Shown here: positions 17,882 through 29,830 of the stretch, in pieces | How the letters are laid out: each line of letters opens with the position of its first letter | Position numbering within the stretch: position 1 is the stretch's first letter | Assembly: GCF_000379525.1 (NCBI RefSeq) | Contig: NZ_KB902375.1 | Coordinates: 24,498 to 56,913 of the forward strand | Length of the DNA stretch: 32,416 bases | DNA from: Lamprocystis purpurea DSM 4197 | GTDB taxonomy: Bacteria; Pseudomonadota; Gammaproteobacteria; Chromatiales; Chromatiaceae | Direction of reading: 5' to 3' | Notes under the pieces: model-generated | The model's input: the letters and a program-made list of their open reading frames with translations, nothing else | Databases searched by the model: none | What the model was told of the DNA's origin: nothing | Program-made: the position numbers and the translations under genes

Positions 17882-18359
17882 GATCGCTGCGGCGCCGCGG
17901 GGGATCTCCGGAGCGCCGAGCCTGAACCGATCAACGAACCCCGGCGCCGGGCTCGCCGGCTCAGGGCGCCCCGGACCTCGGCCGCGCCATGTGCCAGAGT
18001 CCGGCCGTCCGGACTGAAGGCAAGCACGCCGGCGGACGCGGCCTGCCAATCCAGCGTGCTGACCGGTGCGCCGGTAGATGTCAGCCAGCAACTAGGTTAT
18101 GCGTCAGGGCTGAGGATCCCCATACCGAGTTGCACCCGCTCCGCCACGGGCCGGGCGAGGCTCGCGATGCGATGAGCGCTTACAAACACACACCAGCACC
18201 CCTCCCGGCCCCGCTACCACCAAGCGGCGGAGCACGGTAGGATCAACCAAGCGTCCCGCCTGGAAGACCGATGCCGGAAGGACTGCATATGGAAACAGCG
18301 CTTTGCATTCACCGGATTGCCGTGTCGCACACCCTGCCGGCTGACGTCAGGGCCGCACC
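17882..18359. other. intergenic region with palindromic GC-rich sequence and a gene remnant
   Basis: No intact gene is supported. The first ~100 bp contains inverted GC-rich words (gcgccgagcc / ggctcgccgg) without a T run. The minus strand holds a WD40-like remnant. A short ATG frame at 18289-18360 (METALCIHRIAVSH) leads directly into the Fic gene but is not recognisable. Confidence 0.4.
17968..18090 (-). pseudogene. WD40-repeat remnant
   Basis: On the minus strand one frame reads TLDWQAASAGVLAFSPDGRT followed by LAHGAAEV, the hallmark of a WD40/beta-propeller blade (xVLAFSPDGRTLAxG). It is open for only about one blade before degenerating. Probably the relic of a larger WD40 gene, a class frequent beside STAND/trypsin conflict genes. 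Confidence 0.4.
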
Positions 18360-19202
18360 GTGAACAGATGCCTCAGCGCGCGGCAAAGCGGTAGCCTGCC
18401 CGAACCGCCGCCTGAGCACCGCGGCCAATCCATCCAAGGCGACGAATCGCATCGGCACGCCTTGAAACCGGAGTCCTGGACTCAGGCCATCACCACCTGG
18501 CGTGCCACCTCCACTGCCGCCCGAGCACAAACCCGCTGGAGCCGCATCCCGCGGAACGTCGCCGAGTCCATGGCGTTCGAGCGCGAACCCATCCCGCTCG
18601 CGACCGTGGAGCACTGGCACACCAACCCACCACGCCGACAAGCGACCGTCGGCCCCCAGGAACCCCTCGCAGGTCCCAAGGCCATCGCCCGGCAAGTCCT
18701 GACCCTGGAACAGCAGATCGAACAGGCCCGATTCGATACCCGAGCCCTGGACGACCAACTGGTACACGACCTGCACACCGCCATCTGCGCACCCGTTGCG
18801 CCGCATCTGGCCGGATGGCGCCGTGTCGGCGTCACCGTCGGCAGCCACGTCGCCCCGCCGTGGCCGCTGGTGCCAATCCTCATGCGCGACTACGGACGCG
18901 ATCTGGAGGCCCGCCTCGCCGCCCAGGGTTTGGAAACCACAGAACGGCTGCTCGAAACCCTCGCCTTCGCCGAAGGCCGACTACTGCGCATCCACCCCTT
19001 CGCCGACTACAACGGCCGGGTTACCCGCGTGTTTCTGCGTCTGGTGCTGCGGCGGCTGGAACTCCCGCCGGTGCGGTTGGCGCCGGGTGACGATGAGCGG
19101 GGAAGCTATCTTGCGGCGCTGGCCGCGGGGGATCGGGGAGATGGGACGCTCTTGATAGGTTGTTGGAATACACGCTTTCGAAGCGCGCAAACTGATGGTT
19201 AA
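18360..19202 (+). CDS. Fic family protein (probable AMPylase) with N-terminal inhibitory-type motif
   Basis: Fic enzymes usually transfer AMP from ATP to a hydroxyl of a target protein. The catalytic motif is IHPFADYNGRVTR (His212), close to HPFx(D/E)GNGRxxR but with Tyr in place of the first Gly. Upstream blocks HLAGWRRVGVTVGS and PPWPLVPILMRDY are typical of the fold. SMAFER at residues 70-75 fits the (S/T)xxxE(G/N) inhibitory helix of class II Fic proteins, except that Arg replaces Gly/Asn. Because this lies upstream of the first internal ATG (18570), I keep the longer GTG start at 18360, although the first ~40 residues look weak. No antitoxin gene is adjacent. Confidence 0.8.
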   Translation: MNRCLSARQSGSLPEPPPEHRGQSIQGDESHRHALKPESWTQAITTWRATSTAARAQTRWSRIPRNVAESMAFEREPIPLATVEHWHTNPPRRQATVGPQEPLAGPKAIARQVLTLEQQIEQARFDTRALDDQLVHDLHTAICAPVAPHLAGWRRVGVTVGSHVAPPWPLVPILMRDYGRDLEARLAAQGLETTERLLETLAFAEGRLLRIHPFADYNGRVTRVFLRLVLRRLELPPVRLAPGDDERGSYLAALAAGDRGDGTLLIGCWNTRFRSAQTDG

Positions 19203-19922
19203 CCTCTCAAACGCCACCAGAGAAGCGCACCGTTCCATGGTCAGCAACCTTTGCAGCGCTGTCAAAGCATAAGCACTCCAGCCGGGACTAGGCACCATCC
19301 CACCCGAGACCCGACGATACATGACATATCCGAACACAATACGCTCTGTCTGCAACGACAGGTCAGCCGCTGAGTCCATCTGCCTACTGATGTTTCAGGA
19401 CAGCCACGAGGAGCACTACGAGGCAAAGCATGACCGCCCCAGCAACCATGACATAAAAGTCGATCTTCATAAGCACCTGTGCCAAAGACAAAAAACCTTC
19501 CAAAATACCGGAAAAATTGATTTCCATGTTTAGATGCGTTCTACGCTTAAGAATGCTATTATTTTGAATGTGGAGAGAATAGACGAGCGAGGCGACCTGT
19601 TCAAGCACTTAGTGGACACGCTTGTGTCACCTACCGCTGGAACTCACTACATGTTGTGATGCTCCCGATGACGATCCAAGCCTTTCCCCGTACGTTACAA
19701 CGGTGCCCCATTGAAGCAGATGCGTTCTACGCTTTCTTGGATCGGTCTCAGCGAAACTTCCCCGGCCACGCACCGGGGCCTCATTGCAGAAGCGGACGAC
19801 CCACGCGATCCCTTCAGAGCAACCGCGAAGCGTTTCGTCCTCTCGCGAGCAACACCCAACGGACTTGCACGGGCAACACCAAAATGTTCTTCAGCTCGAA
19901 CACTCTGGAGCGATTCGCCAAG
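19203..19922. other. AT-rich gap upstream of the cas operon
   Basis: About 720 bp, clearly richer in A+T than the flanks between ~19,300 and 19,660 (for example ttaagaatgctattattttg). Only a possible tiny membrane-protein gene on the minus strand is seen. The cas3 frame stays open back to 19656, but that stretch does not look like Cas3. A promoter for the cas operon is expected here; I cannot place it confidently. Confidence 0.5.
19384..19527 (-). CDS. possible 47-residue single-pass membrane protein
   Basis: From ATG 19527 the minus strand encodes MEINFSGILEGFLSLAQVLM and a strongly hydrophobic segment (FYVMVAGAVMLCLVVLLVAVL, residues ~23-43) ending in KHQ. One membrane helix preceded by an amphipathic stretch would fit a small membrane or toxin-like peptide. 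There is no clear Shine-Dalgarno and the frame extends further upstream (to 19608). No homolog is recognised. It may be chance in AT-rich DNA. Confidence 0.35.
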   Translation of the reverse strand: MEINFSGILEGFLSLAQVLMKIDFYVMVAGAVMLCLVVLLVAVLKHQ

Positions 19923-22753
19923 ATGACATTCGAAGCTAGCTTTACGAGTCTGGCGGGGTTCCCGCCGATGTCCTGGCAGATCCGGCTATTTCGTGACTGG
20001 TTTGCGCGCGGCATCGTTCCTTCCGCTGTCGATGTACCAACGGGTTTAGGTAAGACGGCTGTCATGGCCTTATGGCTACTCGCTCACGAGCAGCGAGTCG
20101 CTTTGCCAAGACGCTTGGTTTATGTAGTCGACCGCCGCGCCGTTGTCGATCAAGCAACGGACTTCGCGATCAAGCTGCGGAAAAACCTGAGTTCTGAACG
20201 ACCTCTGTCAATCTCAACGTTGCGCGGGCAACATATCGATAACCGTGAATGGCTGGAGGATCCGAGCGCCACTGCCATTATCGTCGGCACCGTAGACATG
20301 ATCGGTTCGCGTCTCTTGTTCGAGGGCTTTGGTGTCTCACGAAAGATGCGCCCCTACCATGCAGGACTACTCGGAGCCGACACCCTGGTCGTGCTCGACG
20401 AGGCGCATCTTGTGCCTCCTTTCGAAAAATTGCTGGAAGCGATCGAGACCGATGCCAACCAATTTGGCCCGAGGGTTAACGCGGACAGAACGCTAGTTCC
20501 GCCATTCAAACTGCTCTCGCTTTCCGCGACTGGACGTGAGCGTTCGGGCACGGTCTTTCAACTGGAAGAATCGGACTTGGACGAACCACACCTCCAGCAG
20601 CCCGTGACACAACAGCGACTCAACGCGAGGAAAGCGCTAACCTGTTCACCTGCAAGCGAGAAAGATCTGCCGGTCACCTTGGCCGAAGCTGCCTGGAAAA
20701 TTTCCGACCAAGGTCAGAACGCTGTCCGCTGCATTCTTTACTGCAATAGTCGAAAGACCGCAGAAGCTGCCAAGGTGCAGATTGATAAGCTGATCGCTGA
20801 GCGAAAGAAAACGGGCCAGAATACGATGGACAGCGAGACGGAACTTTTCGTCGGTGCGCGCCGTGTATTCGAGCGTGAGACGGCCGGTGAGAAACTGAAA
20901 GAAATGGGCTTCCTGGCGGGCTCCGACACTGAGCTAACTGGGCCAAGGTTCCTGGTCGCGACGTCTGCGGGCGAAGTCGGCGTCGACCTCGACGCGGATC
21001 ACATGATCTGTGACCTAGTGGCCTGGGAGCGCATGGTGCAACGACTTGGCCGCGTAAACCGACGTGGAGAGGGCGATGCTAAGGTGGTCGTCTTTGATAC
21101 CGGCGCACCCAAGCCTGCAAAAGCAGACAGCCCGAACCCCAGTGAAGCACGCGCAATCAGGCAGCATACCGCGCTACACGCGCTCGTCGGAGCACTGCCA
21201 CAACACGCGGACGGATCGGCAAATGTCAGCCCTGGTTCGCTTCGCGCTTTGAAGACTCGGTCGGTTACCGATGACCAGTTACGTGTGCATATTGCTGACG
21301 CCACCTCCCCGGTACCGTTGCGCCCTGCACTCACCCGTGCCCTCGTCGATGCCTGGTCCATGACATCGCTCAAAGAACACACGGGGCGTCCTGAGGTTGA
21401 TCCATGGCTTCGAGGTTGGGTCGATGACGAACCTCAAACGGGAATCCTTTGGCGTAAACACCTTCCAATCCGCGTCAAAGGTGCAACTGTCGAACCAAAA
21501 GAGATCGAAGCTTTTTTTGAAGCCGCCCCGCCGCACATTAGCGAGATTCTGGAAACTGAGACCTGGCGGGTGGTCGATTGGCTCATGCCGGTGGCAGCGA
21601 AACACTGGGAGCAAGCACGACAACGCACAAAGCAAGATGACTCGCCAGATCGCGAAACACCGATATTTCACGAAGCCGCCGATAAGGCACAACAATCGCC
21701 GGCGATCCTAAGCGGATCAGATTGCGTTGCCTTTGCACTCTCTCCAACCGGCGATCTTGTTCAAGCCTGCAAGCTGTCCGATTTCATTCCCAATGACAAA
21801 ATGACTCCGGCGAACCTTCGTGATCGCTTCCGCAAAATCCTCGTCGGAAAAACTCTGGTAGTGGACGCAAAGTTCGGTGGTCTGACTGACGATGGGCTGT
21901 TGAGCGAGAAGGTTAGCGCTCCTCCCCGTCATACCGCAGACGACGGGGAGGACTGGCTGAATCCACCAACAGACAAACCAGCAACTGAGAATAAGACCGA
22001 TAAACAAGCTCCCGTGATCCGCTTCCGAGTGCGGAGCATCCAGGGAAAAATCGAAGAACGATCAGAAGCCGACAAAGATTGGCGGGAGCGACTGCGTTTC
22101 GCAACCGAAGAGTCCGACGACGGAGAAAGCGTTCGCTGGTTGGTGATCGACAAATGGCGCTACGACGCTGCAACTGAAGACGACCGGTCGGTCGGTTCCC
22201 TGCAAAGTCTTAAAGCGCATCAGTCTTGTGCAGCCACCAAGGCAAGAAACCTCGCCGACCGGATCGGACTCCCCGCCCCTTATACACGCGCCCTCGTGAT
22301 CGCGGCACGCCTTCATGACGAGGGAAAACAAGCCGAACGGTGGCAACGGGCGTTCAACGCGCCTCGTCAAGGCAGCCCCTATGCCAAAACCAAAGGACCC
22401 TGTAACTGGCGCCTTCTGGACGGTTATCGACACGAGTTTGGATCACTGAGGTATGCGCAAGACGATCCGGAACTGAAGTCGCTTCCGCTTGACCTGCAAG
22501 ACCTGATCCTGCACATGATTGCCGCTCACCATGGGCAGGCCCGCCCTTTGATACCAACCGCCGGGTGCGAGGACGCACCACCCTCCATACTGGCTCAGCG
22601 CGCACGTGATGTTGCCCTTCGCTTCGCTTGCTTACAGCAGCGCTGGGGGCCTTGGGGACTTGCCTGGTGGGAGTCTCTACTTCGCGCGGCGGACCAGCAA
22701 GCGTCACGCGAAAACGATTCCAAGCAATCATACGCCAAGCAGGAGGCTGACTA

Positions 22754-22754
<1 letters not shown>
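19923..22754 (+). CDS. cas3: CRISPR-associated helicase/nuclease Cas3, subtype I-G (Cas3 with C-terminal HD)
   Basis: Cas3 unwinds and degrades target DNA after Cascade recognition. From ATG 19923 it has 943 residues, beginning MTFEASFTSLAGFPPMSWQI. The helicase part has Walker A PTGLGKT (39-45), DEAH in VVLDEAHLVPP (159-162), SATG (motif III), and motif VI-like MVQRLGRVNRRGEG. The HD nuclease part is C-terminal (AARLHDEGK, H798-D799; later IAAHHGQARPL), the domain order of subtype I-G/I-U Cas3. The frame is open to 19656, but those 89 extra residues do not look like Cas3. The stop overlaps the csb3 start (TAATG), showing an operon. Confidence 0.95.
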
Positions 22755-24816
<2,062 letters not shown>

Positions 24817-24818
24817 TT

Positions 24819-27029
24819 ATGGCTCAGGCACTTGTGATTTCGGTTCGCCTCTTCGAAGGGCGGTACCACGGAGCAGGTGACTGGCCTCCTGCGCCGGCTC
24901 GTGTATTTCAAGCGCTGATTTCTGGATCGGCGATCGGCGACAAGTTGCCTGATGAGTTTCGCGCGGGATTAGCATGGCTAGAGGGGTTGCCAGTACCCCT
25001 CATCGCGGCGCCTAGATCTCGATCCGGGCAACGATACACGAATTATGTCCCTAATAACGATCTGGACCATGTTGGCGGTGATCCAAAATTAATCGGGAAG
25101 ATTCGTGATGGCAAGCTGATCCGACCCCAGTTATTCAACGCGGAAATTCCGCTTATCTTCTGCTGGCTCTTCGACTCAGGTCACCCTGACTCACGAAATG
25201 CTCAGGTCATTTGTAAAGCAGCAAAACAAATCTACCAATTGGGTTGCGGAATCGATATGGCGTGGGCTTGGGCCGAGGTTCTGAGCGAGGATGATCTGGA
25301 AGCACGACTCACAGGTTATGTGGGAACCCTGTTTCGGCCTACCCCTTACGGCCAGGGTGTTCTGCTCGATTGCCCGATCATCGGTTCACTCACGAGTCTT
25401 GAAACACGCTACGCCGCGAACCTTAAGCGTTTCAGCCGAAGCTTGGTGGGTAACAAAGTTAACATGCTCTTGACTCAAGCGCCAAAGCCGTACTTTCGAT
25501 CAGTCGTCTACAATAGCCGACCATTCCGACGTCTCTTCGAAATACGCGCCTCAGCCGCTGGTGCACCTTTCGCAGGCTGGTCGCAGGAACGGACTGCGGA
25601 CCTCGTCGCTCGGCTGCGCGATACTGCAGCCAGTGTGCTCACCAAAGCGCTTCCCGAACAAAATGCGCTGATCGAGCGGAGACTGATCGGTCGGGACGCA
25701 ACCGGGCGCGATATAGCATCACGAATCCGGATCATCCCCTTACCATCGATCGGGCACGCCCACGTTGACCGAGGCATCCGTAGGGTGCTCTTGGAGGTGC
25801 CAACGGGTTGCGAGATTGCAGGCGAGGACATCGCTTGGGCATTCTCCGGACTCTTGGTCAATCAGAGTGTCGACATAAATACGGGCGAGGTATTGGAAGA
25901 AACCAGACTTACCCCGACGACTGACATGCGGATGCTTGAGAAGTTCGGAATCGAATCCGACGACTCGAACCGGTTGTGGCGAACAGTAACGCCCGCCGCG
26001 CTCCCCCAGCCTTCGGCGCGACGCCGGATCGACCCGAATCATCTTAAAGATGAGATCAAGGGCGCCAAAGAACGCTTGGCTGAGGAAGCACGTGCCGGGA
26101 CCGCGGTGCTTCACGCGTTGCGTCATGCCGGTGTCCGTCAACGAGTGAACTCCGTCCGGGTACAACGCGAGCCCTTCGCCGCGAGAGGTGCGCGTGCCGA
26201 GGCATTCGCTGCCGGGACCCGTTTTGCGAAAGAGCGGCTTTGGCATGCCGAGATTCAGTTTGCCGAGCCTATAGACGGGCCTTTGATCATCGGTGACGGA
26301 CGCTATTTGGGTCTGGGTTTGCTGGCCCCGGTCCGACGTGTAGAGGGGGCTTTCGCCTTCGCGATCACTGACGGCTTGGTTTTTCCTGCCGATCCAGAAG
26401 AGCTAAGCCGGGCGCTGCGCAGAGCGGTCATGGCCCGCGTACAAGCGCAGTTGGCGCGCGGCAATCCACTTCCAGCGTTCTTCTCCGGGCATGCGCCGAC
26501 CGGCGATCCTTTGCGCGAGGGCAATCATGGCCATCTCGCCTTTGCGGCCGATCTCTCGCGACACCGCCTCCTGATTCTTGCGCCGCATCTGATCGAAGCC
26601 CGTGCGCCGACAGGATGGGAGCGCAATCAGTTGGCAACGCTCAATGCGGCGGTCAAAGATCTCATCGACTTGCGGGCCGGAGTAGCTGGGCGCCTGACGC
26701 TTCTCCCCGAAACAGTCGTACCAGATGAGGATCCGCTTTTCGCTCCGGCTCAACACTGGGAAAGCGTGACAGACTATCGGCCAACGCGACACGCCAAACG
26801 AGTTGAGGCGGCCGATGCGCTCGTCATCGACGTCCTGACGGAGATCCGGCGGAGCGGCATACCGGAACCGGCGGTAGAGGTGCTAGACGTTGCAGAAGGA
26901 CCGCGCGGCGGGCTTGCTGGTCGTTTTCGTCTGCGGTTCAGAACGGCCCAAGCCGGACCACTTCTCATTGGTCGAACACGCCATTTCGGAGGCGGATTGT
27001 TTCAACCGGTCCCTGCAATTGATGTTTGA
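24819..27029 (+). CDS. csb2: subtype I-G Csb2 (Cas5-Cas6 fusion)
   Basis: A 736-residue RAMP fusion of the GSU0054/Csb2 family: a Cas5-like N-terminal half capping the crRNA 5' end and a Cas6-like C-terminal half that should process pre-crRNA. The N-terminus ALVISVRLFEGRYHGAGDWP with PPAPARVFQALI is the Csb2 hallmark. The C-terminus ends in a Gly-rich RAMP loop (RTRHFGGGLFQP). I did not identify the Cas6 catalytic His with confidence. Last gene of the interference module; csb1 ends 2 bp upstream, and ~1 kb of non-coding DNA follows. Confidence 0.93.
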   Translation: MAQALVISVRLFEGRYHGAGDWPPAPARVFQALISGSAIGDKLPDEFRAGLAWLEGLPVPLIAAPRSRSGQRYTNYVPNNDLDHVGGDPKLIGKIRDGKLIRPQLFNAEIPLIFCWLFDSGHPDSRNAQVICKAAKQIYQLGCGIDMAWAWAEVLSEDDLEARLTGYVGTLFRPTPYGQGVLLDCPIIGSLTSLETRYAANLKRFSRSLVGNKVNMLLTQAPKPYFRSVVYNSRPFRRLFEIRASAAGAPFAGWSQERTADLVARLRDTAASVLTKALPEQNALIERRLIGRDATGRDIASRIRIIPLPSIGHAHVDRGIRRVLLEVPTGCEIAGEDIAWAFSGLLVNQSVDINTGEVLEETRLTPTTDMRMLEKFGIESDDSNRLWRTVTPAALPQPSARRRIDPNHLKDEIKGAKERLAEEARAGTAVLHALRHAGVRQRVNSVRVQREPFAARGARAEAFAAGTRFAKERLWHAEIQFAEPIDGPLIIGDGRYLGLGLLAPVRRVEGAFAFAITDGLVFPADPEELSRALRRAVMARVQAQLARGNPLPAFFSGHAPTGDPLREGNHGHLAFAADLSRHRLLILAPHLIEARAPTGWERNQLATLNAAVKDLIDLRAGVAGRLTLLPETVVPDEDPLFAPAQHWESVTDYRPTRHAKRVEAADALVIDVLTEIRRSGIPEPAVEVLDVAEGPRGGLAGRFRLRFRTAQAGPLLIGRTRHFGGGLFQPVPAIDV

Positions 27030-27146
27030 TCGAAGTTCTCGATGATGCCCCCAGGTTGGGCCGACCATCCGAAGTCCAGCCTACAACGGGATGACAAGAA
27101 CGATCCGACGACCGCGACCATGGACATGCTCCGGTCGCCACGAGCC

Positions 27147-27202
27147 GGAGTCTCAAGCTTCAGCCTTGGATCGCGAGCGCCAAGGCTGAAGCCTTGGACT
27201 CC
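27147..27202. repeat. 23-bp inverted repeat (hairpin)
   Basis: Arms 27147-27169 and 27180-27202 (core aggcttcagccttgg and its complement) are separated by 10 bp. It resembles short REP-type hairpins and could terminate transcripts from csb2, although no T run follows. Confidence 0.75.
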
Positions 27203-27559
27203 AAGACCTTGATCGCCCCAGGCTTAGAAGCGGCTGCCAGCCGGTTCAAAGCACCGGCATGGCGTTTCTTTAAACACGGGGGCCGGAACGATGATCAGGA
27301 CCGCGATGATCAAGCCCCCGACCTCAATGCCCCAAACTGTGCCGGACATCTCACTTGCCGCCGCCAGGGGCTTCCATACTTAACCGGCACGCGGCGCGTT
27401 TCGCGTACCGTGATGCAGTCCATCGCCTTGTTTCAATGATTGAAATGGTTACGTATCCGTAGGAACCCTCCTGGCGATGACGCATGTCGATCAGCAAAGG
27501 ACAGTGCCGGCACACAGAGGTCGCGACCCGGTTTTCCGGTCGGTTGTGCTGTGCATTGC

Positions 27560-27975
27560 CGACACCCGCGGGCTGGACGCCCGCGGGTCCGGCGGCACCC
27601 TGGGCGACGCCACCCGACATCCAACACCGTTTTCCAGCCGCGGTTCTGATCCGGATCGGCCAGCCGGACCTCGCCGCCGCGCATCAGACCCCCCACTGCT
27701 CGCGTGATTCTTTGCCCGCACGACGCGCCCCATCGGCGTCGAGCGCACCGTTCTCTGCCGGGAGAAACGCCACATTGAGTTGCCGCACCTCGGCACGCGC
27801 CGCCGCGGCCATTGCCTTCATCAGGCGCTCAGGCTGCTGCCGCAACAGGGACTCGGCAAGCACGACGCGCACCACCTCCGACCTGGCAGGCCATTCAGTG
27901 CCGCCTCGGTATCCTGCCGCACGGCCAGCCCGTCCGGCCCACGCAAACTTGACTGACCCATGCTGCATCAACCTG
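27560..27975 (-). pseudogene. decayed two-gene remnant, possibly toxin-antitoxin
   Basis: On the minus strand a coding-like stretch LAVRQDTEAALNGLPG is interrupted by a frameshift and continues in another frame as RSEVVRVVLAESLLRQQPER, then LMKAMAAAARAEVRQLN, to a stop at 27683-27685. That stop overlaps an ATG (TGATG) that begins MRGGEVRLADPDQNRGWKTV before degenerating. A short first gene coupled to a second starting M-R-x-G-E-V-x-L-A-D-x-D resembles an antitoxin followed by a MazF/PemK-like start. This is only a resemblance, and neither part is intact. Confidence 0.35.
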
Positions 27976-28049
27976 ATACGTTTTTCATGCGAACGCGCGT
28001 ATAGCAAGCATCACGTTCAAACCGCTGAGCGTGCCACAAGGAGTCCACC

Positions 28050-29804
28050 ATGGCCATCGCCGAACACCCCGAACAGCTCGATCTGGAACTCCCCTTCCCG
28101 GAGTTGATCCGCGACGTGCCGCTGCTGCCGGCGCGCATGCTCAATGAGTTTTGCTATTGCCCGCGTCTCGCTTACCTGGAGTGGGTTCAAGGCGAGTGGG
28201 AAGACTCCAGCGACACGGTCGAGGGGCGGCATGTCCACCGCCGGGTGGACAAACCCGGCGGTAAGCTGCCGGCCGCCGCTGACCAGGCTAAGATCAAAGC
28301 GGCGGAAGACGAAGGCGCGGTGATGGAAAAGATCCACGCCCGATCGATCACCCTGTCGTCGAACCGGCTCGGACTGATCGCTCGGCTCGATCTGATCGAG
28401 GGCGAGGGACTCACGGTCACTCCGGTCGACTACAAGCGCGGCAAACGCCCCCATGTGCCGCACGGCGCCTATGACCCGGAGCGGGTGCAACTCTGCGTTC
28501 AGGGGATGATCCTGGCCGAGCACGGATACCAGTGCGACGCCGGGGTGCTCTACTTTGCCGGCAGCCGCGAGCGCGTGCATGTCGAGTTCACCGAGGAGTT
28601 GCGCCGGCTCACGCGCACCACCATCGACGGTCTGCGCTTCGTCGCGGCCGGCGGACGCATCCCCGCCCCACTGGAAGACAGCCCCAAATGCCCGCACTGC
28701 TCGCTCGTGGGTATCTGCCTGCCGGATGAGATCAGCTTCTTCCGCGGCGCCGACATCGCCCCGCGCCCGCTCGCCGTCGGGCAGGAAAGCGCGATGCCGG
28801 TCTATGTCCAGGCGTTTCATGCAAAGGTCGCGAAGGCCGGCGAATGCCTGGAGATCTTCGTCGACGATGTGAAGACCCAAACCGCCCGGCTGATCGACAC
28901 GTCCCAGCTCGTTCTGTTCGGCAACGTTTACGTCACCAGCCCCGCCCTGACCGAACTCATGGCCCGCGGCATCCCGGTCAGTTGGCACAGTTATGGCGGC
29001 TGGTTCAGCGGCCATACCGTCGGCACCGGACACAAGAACGTCGAGCTGCGGCGCGCGCAGTTCCGCGCCGCGGACGACCCGGCCTTCTGTCTGCGTCTCA
29101 CCAAGGGTTTGATCGAAGCCAAAGTCCGCAACTGCCGCACCCTGATGCGACGCAACTGGAAAGTCGGCGATGCCGCTCCCGCCGACTTGCTCGAAGCCAT
29201 GAGCGGCGACGCCCGCCGGGTGCTCAGGGTGCCGGACCTGGAGACCATGCTCGGCGCCGAGGGCAGCGCCGCCGCCCGCTATTTCGGCAACTTCGGCAAG
29301 CTCATCAAACCCAGCGGACCGGAAGACAACTTCGCTTTCGACTTCACCACCCGCAACCGCCGCCCGCCCACCGACCCGGTGAATGCGATGCTCTCTTTCG
29401 CATACACGCTGATGGTGCGCATTTGGCTCGTCACGCTCTCAGCCGTCGGTTTCGACCCCTATCTCGGGTTCTACCACCAACCGCGCTATGGTCGCCCCGC
29501 GCTCGCCCTGGACCTGATGGAACCTTTCCGCCCCCTGATCGCCGACTCCAGCGTGCTCCAGGCGATCAACAACGGCGAAGTCCGCCCGACCGATTTCGTC
29601 TCCGCGGCCGGCAGCGTCAACTTGACCCCGGACGGGCGCAAGCGATTCATCGCGACCTTCGAGCGCCGGATGAGCCAGGAGGTCACACACCCGGAGTTCG
29701 GCTACCGGCTCAGCTACCGCCGACTCTTCGAACTCCAGGCCCGGCTGCTCGCCCGTCATCTGCTCGGGGAACTCGATGTCTACCCGAACTTCACCCCCCG
29801 TTAA
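28050..29804 (+). CDS. cas4-cas1: CRISPR-associated Cas4-Cas1 fusion
   Basis: An adaptation protein of subtype I-G: Cas4 trims and selects prespacers by PAM, and Cas1 integrates them with Cas2. It has 584 residues. The Cas4 domain (1-~235) has cysteines C35, C37, C214, C217 and C223 for an iron-sulfur cluster, and the RecB-like nuclease motif VDYKRGK (D126, K129). The Cas1 domain (~250-584) has AEGSAAARYFGNFGKL (catalytic Glu), GFYHQPRYGRPALALDLMEP (catalytic His and Asp) and the NAMLSFAYTLM helix. ATG 28050 has AGGAG 8 nt upstream. GC-richer than cas3-csb2 upstream. The fusion is a hallmark of I-G loci such as that of Geobacter sulfurreducens. Confidence 0.97.
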   Translation: MAIAEHPEQLDLELPFPELIRDVPLLPARMLNEFCYCPRLAYLEWVQGEWEDSSDTVEGRHVHRRVDKPGGKLPAAADQAKIKAAEDEGAVMEKIHARSITLSSNRLGLIARLDLIEGEGLTVTPVDYKRGKRPHVPHGAYDPERVQLCVQGMILAEHGYQCDAGVLYFAGSRERVHVEFTEELRRLTRTTIDGLRFVAAGGRIPAPLEDSPKCPHCSLVGICLPDEISFFRGADIAPRPLAVGQESAMPVYVQAFHAKVAKAGECLEIFVDDVKTQTARLIDTSQLVLFGNVYVTSPALTELMARGIPVSWHSYGGWFSGHTVGTGHKNVELRRAQFRAADDPAFCLRLTKGLIEAKVRNCRTLMRRNWKVGDAAPADLLEAMSGDARRVLRVPDLETMLGAEGSAAARYFGNFGKLIKPSGPEDNFAFDFTTRNRRPPTDPVNAMLSFAYTLMVRIWLVTLSAVGFDPYLGFYHQPRYGRPALALDLMEPFRPLIADSSVLQAINNGEVRPTDFVSAAGSVNLTPDGRKRFIATFERRMSQEVTHPEFGYRLSYRRLFELQARLLARHLLGELDVYPNFTPR

Positions 29805-29830
29805 CCTGAGTTGATCAGACTCACCCGGTC

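Larger units (their letters stand above)
27030..28049. other. gap between interference and adaptation cas genes
   Basis: About 1 kb with no intact gene. It contains a hairpin repeat at 27147-27202 and decayed coding sequence on the minus strand (27560-27960). No CRISPR repeat is present here. The final ~100 bp should hold the cas4-cas1 promoter; AGGAG lies 8 nt before its ATG. Confidence 0.6.

Noticed and set aside
19656-19922. N-terminal extension of cas3
   Set aside because: The 89 residues resemble no Cas3 and precede the family-typical MTFEASFT start; no usable ribosome binding site at 19656.
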